Assembly (NCBI GenBank): GCA_963693305.1 | Contig: OY855914.1 | Location: 25,836,472 to 25,900,471, forward strand | Reading direction: 5' to 3' | Source of the DNA: Meandrina meandrites | Lineage: Eukaryota > Cnidaria > Anthozoa > Scleractinia > Meandrinidae | Length of the DNA: 64,000 bases | Part shown: in pieces, positions 21,801 through 32,900 of the stretch | How the letters are laid out: each line of letters opens with the position of its first letter | How positions within the stretch are numbered: the stretch's first letter is position 1 | Notes under the pieces: generated by a model | Seen by the model: only the letters and a program-made list of their open reading frames with translations | Told to the model about the DNA's origin: nothing | Databases searched by the model: none | Made by a program: the position numbers and the translations under genes

Positions 21801-24800
21801 CCTGTCAGATACTCACATCAGTTGGGCACTCCATAAGTTTTGTCAATTATGTGAAGGCAAACCTCATTTTATAGTACTCAACAAATTTGTAAAACTTACA
21901 TAAATGACAACCTATTGTGGCTATCAAAAAGAGAATTTATATTTTAAAGTGGGGTTGACAGGGCAAATTCCGGTTTGTTAGCATTTACGAGCTGCATTCA
22001 TGTATTTTTTGTTGTTAGGTCGTCGAATGCGCCTTGCGTATTTTGCTTCACCTTATGAGCTATTGGATGTTAAAAGACCAGGACAGGATCATCACTTCAC
22101 GAGAGAAGGTAAAACTTGTCAGTCATTTTCAAATTGATGTGAAGGGAAACGAAAACTGGTCAAGTATGAAATTAAGTAATTGCCTTGAGTATGCATGCAA
22201 TGTTTGAAGAGCATTATGTACAAGCTAGGGCCCTATAATCATACTATGGGCCCTCCGTATTAGCTACGGGTGTATGTGTAGTTGTGTACAGTTGATCCCC
22301 AGAATCTCAAACTCTCAAGAGAAATGATAAGTAATTTGTGAAATCAAGGAGTGTGAGATCACTGATAGTAAGTGATCTGAAGAAGGAATCCGAGGGAAAT
22401 GGGTTTGAGTTTGCGAGTTTTGACTGTTTAAAGTATCCTAGGTCTGCAATGTGTGCAAAGAGCTGCAGCTTTATAGCCATGATTCTAGATGAATATTCAT
22501 CTTTGTTTTGCAGACCCTCCCCCTCGAGACTTTGGTTACCAAGTGTATGTGTCTTTGGAGCAGTCACAGAAGTCGTCATTACCCATCAGCCCTCTTATTG
22601 TAGAACCTGGGGGTTATGGCATGTTGGGAATAGGTTCAAGGTAACATTATTTACAATGTTTGGGTTCTCGTTACAGCAGACTCTCAGAGGAGGGGAAAGT
22701 CAGGGGGTTGGGGGGAGGGAGGGTTAGTGTCACACACTAATGAGATGAGGGCTCCGTTGTTCAAAGTATGATTAAGTTAATCTAGGATAAGCGTGAATTT
22801 TTATTAGTTTTATTTACATAGTTTTCTGATTATATTTTGTGTCCTCCAGTTTTGACGTCAACTGATCTCAAACTCCAGAAAACAAATACAATAAAACAGT
22901 CTTATACAAGAGAAATTGAATTCTCCTGGCAAGAATTTGTTTTTTGATCAACTGTAGCTATTATGTTTACATGGATCAGCATCTTCATTCTCATTACTTG
23001 CCTGGTTACAATGGTAATAAAATTGTTGTGAGAAATTATAAATTGATCGTTGTTGTGTTTCAGTATCAAGTACCAACCACTGAATGATAACAACAGTGAA
23101 GAATTCCATGCGTCCTTTGTGCTGGAGCTTTGCAAGCCATTGCCAGCTGCAGCAGAGATCGTACACAAGATTTATGAAGTTGTTAATAAAACAGGTAACA
23201 TGGCAGTATATTTAGGTAAATGTCAACACAGGTTTTGGCCTAAAAAATTATTAGTACAGAGGATGTTCTGAAGTGAAGACTTTGTAAACTCTGATAAGAT
23301 TACGGACTTTGTTCCAAAATATCAAAGAAATCCAAGCCAAAACTCATTTGCTGCATTTTTAAGTTTGTCTATTCGTAATCCATTTTAGTTCATGCCACCA
23401 TTTTGTCTTCTTCGCTTCCTAATGAGTTACTGTCATTTGTTGGGTAGCCTGTGGCTCTCGTTTCCAGTTTTGGCAATAAATGTGAGGTTAGGACTGCTGC
23501 AACTGAGCAGATCTAACATTAAAAATTACACTCGACACCAAGTACCAGGAAACAGACCACAAAGATTGGATATGCGAGTTGGAGAACTTCGAACTCAAAT
23601 TCTCTTGTGTTGCTTTTCAGGCACTTTCAGTCATTCCTCAAGAGTACCAATCGACAGCCTCATAATAAGACAGGTAAGAAAGGTTTATGTGCCTGAGAAT
23701 ATATACCTTAGAAAAACTACCATTTAATAAATTTTGGGAACAATTCAAAGTTTGCCTGTGCTGTTCGTCACAGAGTGCATTTTGGTCAGTTGTAAAAGCG
23801 TTGTGTTGATTAGTGACGTGTGAAGTATTTTTGTTTCCGAACACTCGGTACTACCCTCGTACTACTCACACTAGTTTTTCATTGGATGATAAGAATCGGC
23901 TCTTCGGGATTTATACGAAGATTTTCCGAAAATGGCACTTGATTGTTAATTTTATAGCCCGTTTTCGTGTGCTTTAGAAGCGAATGTTGTCCGAAATTTT
24001 GTACCTAAATTTCTCTAGTTTAGGAAGCAAGGGCTATGGGCTGACATTCTCACGGGTATGTGTACTTGTTTTGCAGTGGTTGAAAGAAAAAGGAATTTCA
24101 GCTGGTGAACATGGAAATACATATTATGCGGTATGTGGAAAAAATGTCAACGGAAAGCGGATTCACTTACTTCGCATTTCACTTTTAATTAGTGCTTTTC
24201 TGATGACTAACCGATAAGTAATTACATTTTATCAATTGCAACAAAACGCAACTAACACAATGAACTAATTTGATCTAAAAGCAGAAACACAACCAGTGCC
24301 AAGCGCGGGAAATATGAAACCACTACAAAGCGCGGGAAACGCGTGAGTGTTACGAAGCGCGGGAAAACCTGCAATAGGTGCCAAGCGCGGGAAAAGATGC
24401 AGCCAGTTCTACTCGTGAGAAAACGTGCGACCAGCGCCAAGCGCGGGAAAACATTTGACCGGTTCTGATTGGTTAAAAATTTTGGAGTAGAATGTTACCA
24501 TAGATTGATCAGTTGTCAAGGTTTTTAAACCAATTACAAGCAGTCCCATGCCAGCCTTTATCTTCCTTCCTTCACGGCTAACATTTATTTATTTTTTACA
24601 TTATGGTTGCAGAGTTTGCCACAGCATTACCATGTGTACCACGTGACAGAAAACCAATCGACAGCAGATGAGCCCGTACAGTCTTCTGGGATGGGACTGT
24701 TGCTGTACAGGATTGGCTTCACACATCCCCGGCAGATCCCTGAAATAATACCGGTACAATACTACATTCCCCCCCACCCTTCCCTCCCTCCCTTTTTCAA

Positions 24801-27800
24801 GAAATTCTAGCAACTGAACACAGGCTGATTGCGGAACAATGAGGGAGGGGAGGGTGGATCGTCGCACCTGTTCTGGTCGGAATCCTGTATCAGAGAAGTA
24901 ATTGAGCCCGCGATTTTGACAGTGTCGTTGCTTAGCAACATGACATCCTGATGACGTCAAGCTGACGTGAAAAATTTTGGTGTTATCGTAATTTGACAAA
25001 AACAGGAAACTTTTGTAAACATCTGATGTATTTATTTGACGGATGTAAATTATTTCTAACTGGATATTTCTTTCTTTGTCCAAAGCTACTTCGAAGACAA
25101 GCGATGTTCAACACGTTGTTAACGAGCGCGTTAAGAAGCCACAAGCCTCTCAAGAAAAGTAAGCATTTTTGGCGCGTCACGCAATCATCTTCTAACAATC
25201 TTTTAGTCACATCTAGTATTCCTAACGCTTTCTTATTTTTTTTTTCGTCGGAGTGAAAATAAGCCGAGGCTAGCCAAGAGAACTTCCGTGTATGTGAACT
25301 AATGGCTTTGGCTGATCAAATAACAGTAAAACGCTAATTACTGATTTTGTTTCAGAACCTAACAGCGAGGAATTTCTGTTTGAACTGAGAGCGTCACAGC
25401 CATTCACCTTGACAGTGACCTTTGAACATCCTTGCACATCCAGCATGGCTTCCAGTAAGTGAACCAGCTATTATCGTATGCGTTAATCGTAGGCAAAATC
25501 GTACCGTCTAATTCGACAACAACAACAACAACAACAACCATTTTATTTTGCCAAATTAAATTGAGAAAAAAATTACAGCAGAATAGAAAATTAACTAAAA
25601 TAGGCAAAAAAACTACTCAGAATAGAAATAAACTAAACGAGCTGAGTAGTTACAAAAAAGGAATTTAATTGCTTGACGAGGTTGTACATAAAAGAAGACA
25701 AAAATAAACATTTATGCAGGATCTTCAGATAATGTTGATGTCTTTTTTACACATTTTATTTCAGTTGATTTTTTCGTTTCCGAGGATCATACTGTGAAAG
25801 CCAGTCTGACCACAGTGCCTGGAAAGCCGCTGTTTTGCTCTAATGATTACATTTCCAGAGTTACTCAGAGGTGAGTCGATTCTGATTATCTTTCAACTAC
25901 AAGGGGATGGCAGCCTGTGATAAATGCTGTCTTTTCCTGATCAATGTTTACCACCTATTTATAGTACCATGTACCCATACCAACTTCATTTGTTTTTCTT
26001 CCCTCGCTGTCCTTGTTTAATGCGTTGCTTTGTTTTGAACGATCTATTGCTGTATTGTTTAATTGACAGGTGTCTATCAATCCCAGCTGCAATGCGTTGC
26101 ATTATAAGAAAAGCACAAAGCGTCAAATTAGAGGAACTTCCGGTCAAGACCAGCGAAGAACTTCCGCTTCCTGTCGGCATAGGGCAACCAAGCACTAGGC
26201 TAGCGAGCCTAACACTCCCGCCCACTGCCGCTCTGTTCGGTGCGGCCGTGGGGACTCCGTCCAATCCTAACACACCAGTGTTCCTTGGATCATCACCTTC
26301 GTTCACAGCCTTCACTTTAGAGACACCATCTCCTACCTTCAGCGCCTTTCCGTTTTCTTCCATTTCTCCGACGTTTTCTTTCTCTACCGCCGAAGTTGCG
26401 GCAGCTGCGGCAGATTCGGCCTCGACAGCCGCCAAACAACCCGAGAAGAAACCCGACTCCACGAAAACGCCGACACTCCCGAACTTAAAAATCACGCTCA
26501 AGCGAAAACGCGCGGATGAATACGTCATTCAGAACTTTCAACTGCCAGAGGAGGTCCCTAGAAGCGGGGAAAACTTAGCAGGCGGTCAAGCTACAGCTAA
26601 AAGCAAAGAACCCGTGATTCCAGAAACAATGGAAAGCGATAACTTTTCGTTTGATCTTGCCGCCGTTTCGGGGGCGAGCTTCGTCATGGGAACATCATTC
26701 CCGGATGTGACAGCCGGTCTTGACGGGTCAGCGGTCGTTTCCTCTGGCAGTGCTGCAGGTGGTCAACACGTTGGTATGGCGGGCTCAGACTCTATAGCAG
26801 CTGCGAGCGGGTTAGGGATCGTTCCCGGGGGAATCGAGGGATTACCCGCCACCGCCGATTTGTTCGATATTGGAGCCGCTGGCGCTGACGGGACAGATTT
26901 AGAGGGAATTCTACAGAATCTTTCTGGGGCGTCTCACCTCCCCCCTGGAATTGTATCAGGCAGCTCGGCTTTGGATTTTGATGCAGGTTTAGGTATGTAC
27001 TTCATGTAAAAACACCGGGGTTGAGGGAAGAATGAAATTGGATAAAATTAGCATTTTGTTGCCAGTTCTTTGCGACAGGAAAAGCAGAACAGACTCCCCC
27101 CTCCCTTGAGTTTCTGTGTCTGCTGCACAAAATCGCGAAGTTTAGGTGCCTGCCCGCAAGAAAAGGCACAAGTTAAAAAACACAAAACAATTATTTTGAA
27201 AAGTGATCACCTGTATAATTGCTGTTTACTAAACAAGTGTGAAAGATGACTAATAATAATGATAGCAGGGGTCTTGCGCGACCTTAATTAACAGCAGTGG
27301 AAGATGACTAATCTCGTTGCGTTCTCTGTGTTAGGCGCTGGAGTTCCAGGACTTGACGTGTCCGATCCAGGCTTTGACATAGACGCGGCCATCGATGCCA
27401 GTGCTGCTGCTGACCCAAGTATTGCAGGCACTGCAGGTAAAAAAAGAACACTTTGTGGTGTACACTTCGGATTTATTTTGCAACTCGCATGGTTGGAGTA
27501 AGCCCCAGAAAAACGGCACGGTAAAACGCGCGCAATAAGAAAAAATTTTTGTTCGAGGCATTGCGGTAAGAGGCTTGAGAGACATGTTGCATGAAGGGGC
27601 GCTGCTTTGCTAAAAATATTTGTTACAACATTGCTGCAATCGTAGGGAAATGTTAAACGTGGTATTAGACGTGCTGATTGCAGGACCAAGATTAGCCCAG
27701 CATTATGTCACCCTGGTGTCTTGGTCACTTTGTGTTTAATTTTAAGGAGAATCGGGCACTACATGAATGCTCAAGCTAAACCATGTTTTCTTTTTCCTTT

Positions 27801-27971
27801 CCAGGTGCCTTTGACGTCGACTCCACGCTGGACTTTGACCTCGACCATATTGCGGCTGTAAGGGGCCTCCCTCCTGACGTCACAGGCACGGCGGATCTGC
27901 TGGCCGTTAGTGGACTGGGCGACGGAACTGTTGACATTGACTTGCCGGGAACATCTCAGTCGAAAATGTAA
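15813..27971 (+). CDS. MED1: Mediator complex subunit 1 (MED1)
   Basis: Mediator links DNA-bound activators to RNA polymerase II; MED1 is the nuclear middle-module subunit. Exons: 15813-15930, 16948-17078, 17438-17577, 17702-17762, 18570-18632, 20129-20157, 20370-20441, 21239-21313, 21576-21670, 22019-22108, 22514-22640, 23064-23194, 23621-23673, 24077-24130, 24613-24753, 25086-25158, 25356-25454, 25765-25870, 26070-26992, 27335-27436, 27805-27971. All junctions are GT/AG and in phase, giving 949 residues. The Med1 family domain covers about residues 30-570, with diagnostic stretches CFINSDMFYVE, VKVAHTGDPE and RCLSIPAAMR. The start is ATG in AAAATGG context. The C-terminal third is Ala/Ser/Thr-rich, then Gly/Asp-rich, and much shorter than in vertebrates (about 1580 residues in total). 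No LXXLL nuclear-receptor box is seen. Exon 6 has only 29 bases. Several introns hold mobile elements. The exact end of exon 19 (26992) is the least certain junction. Confidence 0.9.
16228..16757 (-). mobile_element. tRNA-derived SINE, interrupted by a nested element
   Basis: Same family as the full copy at 50586-50874: AGTGGCCCATCAGGCC, GCGACTAGGAGTATTTC, GGATGGGATGCTAGT and AAAGTGTCTTGCCCAAGAACA are shared. The tRNA-like head is at the right end (read on -), ending in a GGAAGTGCAGTGGCCTAATG-like A box. It lies in MED1 intron 1 and is split at 16322-16552. Confidence 0.85.
16322..16552. mobile_element. 231-base hAT-like MITE nested in a SINE
   Basis: Ends are perfect 14-base inverted repeats, AGGCCCTGCCAGGG and CCCTGGCAGGGCCT. 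The 8-base target duplication CATGGATG is intact at 16314-16321 and 16553-16560. An 8-base duplication is the mark of hAT-type transposition. The SINE sequence reads through cleanly once the element and one target copy are removed, as the copy at 50586-50874 shows. No coding capacity. Confidence 0.9.
17098..17240 (+). repeat. Short dispersed intron repeat, copy 1
   Basis: Starts ATTCTCCTGACTGATCTCTA and ends around TTAATTCTCATAACCAT. It matches 21357-21480 in another MED1 intron and, inverted, about 44715-44790 in a COPG intron. Confidence 0.65.
18152..18325. mobile_element. 174-base pogo/Tigger-like MITE with TA duplication
   Basis: The left end reads CAGTTAAACCCCACTATTTC and the right end, reverse-complemented, CAGCTAGACCCTGCTAATTC. 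TA flanks both sides (18150-18151 and 18326-18327). The inside repeats TTCGAAATA-type motifs. CAGT-AAACC ends with TA flanks are typical of pogo/Tigger elements. Lies in MED1 intron 4. Confidence 0.75.
19140..19789. mobile_element. 650-base TTAA-flanked element
   Basis: Ends GGACGTTCGCGC and GCGCAAACGTCC are inverted repeats and TTAA lies outside each (19136-19139 and 19790-19793). The GTGACCCC(C/T)ACTTTTTT motif occurs near both sides in the same orientation. No coding frame with a domain is seen. Because ATTTAA is symmetric on both sides, the exact edge of the inverted repeat is uncertain. Lies in MED1 intron 5. Confidence 0.65.
20838..21113 (-). mobile_element. tRNA-derived SINE, diverged copy
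   Basis: Aligns with the full copy at 50586-50874 (GGATGGGATGCTAGTCCATTGCAGGG region, AGTAAAGTACATCTTGCCC, then a tRNA-like head ending at GAAGTACAGTAGCCCAATGG on -). Lies in MED1 intron 7 and is more diverged than the other copies. Confidence 0.8.
21357..21480 (+). repeat. Short dispersed intron repeat, copy 2
   Basis: Matches 17098-17240: ATTCTCCTGACTGATCTCTA, TTTTCTTA, GATCAAAGCAATTTCC and TAATTCTCATAACCAT are shared with small differences. Confidence 0.65.
24299..24452. repeat. 28-base minisatellite carrying E2F-like motifs
   Basis: AAGCGCGGGAAA occurs at 24301, 24328, 24355, 24383 and 24439, spaced 27, 27, 28 and 56 bases. A decayed unit (ACTCGTGAGAAA) fills the gap near 24411. This makes six units of about 28 bases in MED1 intron 14. 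GCGGGAAA is the core of the E2F/DP binding site. Whether the array is used as a regulatory element is unknown. Confidence 0.7.
24927..24939. promoter_or_regulatory. X-box-like palindrome in a MED1 intron
   Basis: GTTGCTTAGCAAC has two RFX-type half-sites separated by one base. A single occurrence by chance is possible. Confidence 0.25.
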
Positions 27972-28517
27972 ACGTTGCGTTACAGTCGTCAGATTTCGTG
28001 ACAGTTAGAATTCGTGACAGTCAGCCATATACGCTGTGGAACGTGTTTGCCTTCAAAAGGGAGGGAATTGTAGCTGCATTTTTTGTTTGAGCCAATACCT
28101 ATAAGACGTGATGCTTTTGTCATTCTTGAATGATGTAAAGGTCAGTCGGATATTGGTCCTCATTTACTAATAACAAAAATACTGGAAGATGGAGCTAGCC
28201 ATTCTAGCGTTGAGAGGTCGAGTAGTTCAAATACAAGAACAGTGCAAAAGTTAGCACGGAAGAAAAGCTCTGTCGGGTCAGTGTACAAAACATGGTGCAG
28301 AAAGAAACAAAGTGTATATAGTTTACGATATGACCGCTGTTTTCACTTTAAGATGCCTTGAGAGCCAGCCATATCATAACACGAAACAGCGTCCGTGTTT
28401 CAACTAAAAGTAATTTATTTTGTTCACAGAACAAATACAAACAATATCAAATATATTATTTTCGAGGTTTGCATTTTCCGTTGTTTGTATTTCATGCATT
28501 GTATTGTAAATTGTGTA

Positions 28518-28523
28518 AATAAA
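28518..28523 (+). terminator. MED1 polyadenylation signal
   Basis: AATAAA about 550 bases after the MED1 stop codon, the first clear signal in the downstream sequence. Transcript end is expected shortly after it. The region 27972-28517 is then the 3' untranslated part. Confidence 0.5.
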
Positions 28524-29585
28524 CCTTGAACGTAAGACATCATCTCGCATGTACGTGTATTTATCCACTTTTACGTCCTCGCTATTAATCTGGTTGGAAA
28601 AAAAATGGACGAGATTCAAAACGCCACACGAGCTGCTAGCCTCCTACGCATACGTTCTTTTAGCTCGTCACGCAATCTTTTCTGCCCAACGGAGGAAAGA
28701 TTGAACGTCTGCGTTGGAGGGTCGCCCACTACTTCTTGGAACGGGATACTTCATTGGTTCTTAAAACAATAGAAAACAGGTCATAACAATGCCCCTATCC
28801 ATGAATAACAATAGAGGTAGTGTTTACAGCGGGCGAATGAAAATAGAGGTTCCAGAGAGGAAGTGTCTTACTGGCGTTAGAGGGTGACGCCCTACGTAGT
28901 CGATGTCGTTTGAGACCTTTCCCAACCAGTAACCAGGCAGGTTTCAACGAATACTCGGAATAAATGTGCAGCTGGCTTGGCACTGCTCGAGGCAGACACC
29001 TGAAACAGACTACACGAAACAAAAAATGGGTCAAATCACTGTAATCTAGTGCGTTGCTTTGTAGAGTCAATCGTAAACTCATTCTCGTCCCCAGAGCCCT
29101 CGCTTCTTTTGGTCACGTGTTCGGCGGCACAGCTAAAACGAGTAGCTCTCGAGACGAGAATGCAAACTCGAATAGCCTTCATTTGGAGGGTGGAAGGGAG
29201 GGAGGGGTAAACTTCAGAAGGTCAGGAGGAGGGGTGGTGAGTGGAGATGAAATATTCAAAGCTGTATTATGTTGACATTTCAAACACTGAACAGCAAGTA
29301 TCTCAGAATGGACGAGTTTATTGACCCTGGTTTGCAATGATTTACAAGTTAGACGCACATGAATGAAGAAGGACACACACAAAACAGTCAGAATTATTTC
29401 CACGGGTATCACTCGATTTCTTAAAAAAACAGTCATGTCTTGGAAAAAAATAGCACAAGATTTACATATCGATTTTTTTCTTCCTCTAAGTATAAATACA
29501 ATTGTACAGCTCATATTTCGCGTGCAACATTTTTAAAAACGGTATTCATTAAACGTACTAGCTACTTGACCTTGTGAACAATTTC
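28524..29585. other. Convergent intergenic region between MED1 and BRPF1
   Basis: Sequence between the presumed polyadenylation signals of the two tail-to-tail genes. It holds a dispersed repeat at 28690-28880. Open frames at 28795-29082 (-), 29054-29275 (+) and 29179-29514 (-) have no recognisable protein features. Confidence 0.5.
28690..28880 (-). repeat. Dispersed repeat shared with a COPG intron (inverted copy)
   Basis: The reverse complement matches 51945-52100: TCTGGAACCTCTATTTT, ATTCGCCCGCTGTAAA, ACTACCTCTATTGTTATTCA, GGGGCATTGTTATGACCTGT and AAGAACCAATGAAGTA follow in the same order. Confidence 0.75.
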
Positions 29586-29591
29586 TTTATT
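29586..29591 (-). terminator. BRPF1 polyadenylation signal
   Basis: TTTATT on + reads AATAAA on -, about 390 bases after the BRPF1 stop codon. Other AT-rich hexamers nearby leave some doubt. Confidence 0.45.
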
Positions 29592-29978
29592 GAAAAACCC
29601 TTTTGCGTTTTTTTTCTTTCCAATTTTATTAACTGTACATCGGACGGGCGGCTAAAAACACGTCAGAAAGTACGCCCTAATAGTGAATAGTTTTATTTTG
29701 TGGCATAAAAATGTTCGATTAGCTTGCATTCCCACCCAGAGAAGCCACAAAGTCGGTTAATCGTGATTCCAAGTGCTGATCGAAAGAATTGCAGCTATTG
29801 GGGACGAGAATGTCAACTTGCTTTACGTGAAATGTAAAAAGTATCAAATTCTGTTTATATCTTAGTATATTTTGTGTCCGATACGAGTTGAATCAAACTG
29901 GAAAAGCCGAGAATCCCATTTAAACAAAAACTAACATTGCACAAGGTTTGGCTACTGTCCTTGCGATAAAAAACAGCT

Positions 29979-32900
29979 CTATACAAATCCATTTTCCTCC
30001 AGTGGATCATGATCATCATTATCATCATCTTCGTCGTCGCTTTCGTCGTCCTCCTCGGCATCGTTGCCATTCTCGTTGACTCGTTGATCTTCGTCGTCGT
30101 CGGCATCGTCGTAATCATCTTCGTCATCATCGTCGGAGTCTCGGGAGCCACCCCTCTCTACTTGGTCTCTGTGGATTATAGCGCGTTCGTACGCCTGCAT
30201 TACAGATTTTCTCATGGATGTCTTGCGGCCCTCTTGTAACTTGTTTTCATCTCGTTCTTCGTGCTGCCCCAGTGGTTCGAGTTTGTGTCGAGGAAGCCAT
30301 TGCCTGAACAAAGTAAACAATACGGCGTTACCTTCCTCTTTTAGAACTCATATAAAATTCTCTACAAAAGTCATTTTAATTCACGCTTACCACGTGCGCC
30401 GGGTATCAAAGAACAGTACAAGGTAGAGGTGCTCTTCTGTGATGGCCCGCTCCTTCAAAACATCCTCAGGGGGGACGGGGATGGGCACGCCGCGGTGAAG
30501 GAAACCTTTCTTCGTTCGAGGATTTATGATCTGTTGAGAGAACGGGAAAAAATACTCAGCCCACAGTCAGAATACGCAGAGGTATTGGTTAGCAACATGA
30601 AGCGACATTCTGGCGCAACAACTTTCAGGGACGGAACTGACTCGCGAGTTCTCCAACTTGTTTTTGATAGCACAGATTGAAATAATTGGGAAATTAACGA
30701 GGGCTTAACGAAGAACTGGTAAAAACGCCAATCGGTTCTCGCGATTTTGGGTTTCGTTTCGAAGAGACGAACAACAAATCTGCATCGACACTTTAAAAGG
30801 TCAACGAAAAGTCGCATTGAAATTGCTAGTGAAAATTTCTAAACGATATTCTTCCGTTTCGCAACCAAACTACCACTACAATCAAAATGAGCACATGAGC
30901 CTCTCGTTCGGATGTATAGGATGTGTCATAAAGAGATTGATTGACTGACTGACTGACTGACTGACTGACTGACTGACTGACTGACTGACTGACTGACTGA
31001 CTGACTGACTGGCTGGCTGATTCACAGTTAACAAGACTTACCAACGCAGGATAAGATGGGTATCCCCGGCATTTGGCCCAAACCAAGTCCAACGGCTGTA
31101 AAGGAGGGAGGTCGGCCATCTCAGAATCCGAGGTGGTTGTTTTCCGAGGCCTGGGCGCAGCTTTCTTCTTCCTCTTTCCGTCCACTGGTCCATTAATGGC
31201 ACGATTTTCAGCCGAACTGTTCTCCGTGTCCGTCGTGCTAAGTTCATCTTCGGACAGCGCCGACAATTTCCGACACAGTTCTCGGGATGCACGAGTGCCG
31301 TTCATTCGTATATCGCTGATGTCCGACTCCGAACCGCTCGTGTACGAACGATACGAACGCTGCCGTAAACCGTTCGTGAACGCAAAGTGATTATTGACAC
31401 GGTCAGACGAGTGTGTGTCGAACATAGGTAACGTGGCGTCTTCTATCAGCTTGCCCAGTTCAGTCTTATACGTCTTCTTCGGTACATAGCATCCATCGTT
31501 GTTACCAAAGCTTTCACTAGATGGTCGCTTCTGAGCTTTCTTGTCATCTTTCGGCGCTGGCTGATGCCTTTCCTCGAAGACCACATCGTCTTCTCCAGCA
31601 TCTTCCGTGTGCAGATTCTCCGTGACCTGACACTCGGTGCTAACAGGATCAAACGTTCTGTCAGATTCCGTTGTTTTTAACACGTGATTCACGGTCGGTA
31701 AGATGTCGAATGGGAACTTGTCGGCGCCTGCTGATAGGTTCCGTCTGGCTCTGTGCCTTCCTTTATTGAACAATATGCCGCTTCGCCGGCTTGTACCAGG
31801 ACTGGGGTTGGCAGTAGCTCTGCTGTTCAACAGACTCTCCCCTGCTAAGCGATGATCTTCAGAGTCCAAGCTCTTGGTCGGATGCGTACCGCCATTGAGG
31901 GCCTCATTCTCGTCAATGGGCCTGAACTTCTTCAAAGGCTGCTCGCCGTCCAGTGGTGACAGACAAGGGTCATTGTTGCCGTCCATACCGCCAACTAAAC
32001 AGATAAAAAACGCAAAATCAACTTCAACATTCTCCCCACCGCTTTTCATACATTTTCTTAACTCCGAGGAAAAATTTGATTTTTTAATCGAAAGATTTTT
32101 CCAGAGAAGATAGGCTTTCATAGCCTGCCTTCCTGGATTCGTTATCAATGGGTAAAGGCAACTTGCAAACTGACACTAAAATCAAGGCAGACTGTTGGTG
32201 TACGGTTATGGTAGATACTCTAGAAACAATATTTGTAAGTGTATTCTCATCACTCCCGGCCAGCCGGCAGTATTCACAGGCCACTTGTTTTCCGTTTGTC
32301 ACGAGCGTGAGACAAAGAAAAACTTTCGTGTCCCAATGCCAGGTTCATTCGTGACATAGATCATACCAGGAACAGTTGAAGTCAGCAGACTTAAAGATTG
32401 AACCGTACAGCTAAAAGGATGAATATTTACCACTTGATTCTGAGAGTTGTCTCTTCTCTTGGTTCAGCTTCCTTCTTACAAGTGCAATCTCTTTACGCAG
32501 CATTCTAACTCTAGTAGCTCTCACACCTTATGAATAAGGAAATAAAACAAAACAAAAATCAAATTAGTATATACCAGAGAGTTAAAACTTTGGCTACTGA
32601 AAGATCTAGATGTCTGCAGCACTTGGTGTCTTCTCACCTCCATGCTTGATAGCCTGGGTCATATCCAGTTTATCCTGAAGATCTTTGAGCTGTTCTTCTA
32701 GAGTCATGTCTTTCCTCTGTTCATCTGTCAGGATAAAATCTAGAAGAAAACAAATTTATCCACCATAAACAATACTGTTATAAGGCATTTTTCTTTTCTC
32801 TGTGCAATGTGCAAAGCAAGTCTTGTGTGAGAGCCCAGGGATAGTAGATTTTCTTGTCGAGCTGGAAGATTTATCTATCATTTGCCAGACGACAAGTCAA

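Noticed and set aside
22338..22727. A 129-residue open frame on +
   Set aside because: It crosses the acceptor of MED1 exon 11 at 22513/22514 in a different frame; only the exon is coding.
25924..26069. The first part of the 361-residue open frame at 25924-27009 as coding
   Set aside because: It is intron sequence before the acceptor at 26070; the MED1 exon starts RCLSIPAAMR in phase with the previous exon.
25986..26528. A 180-residue open frame on -
   Set aside because: It is the antisense shadow of MED1 exon 19, caused by Ala/Ser/Thr-rich codon use.
30826..32148. A 440-residue open frame on -
   Set aside because: It is BRPF1 exon 8 (31042-31994) extended into both introns. The Ser-Gln-Ser-Val run comes from the TGAC microsatellite, and both splice junctions have good signals.
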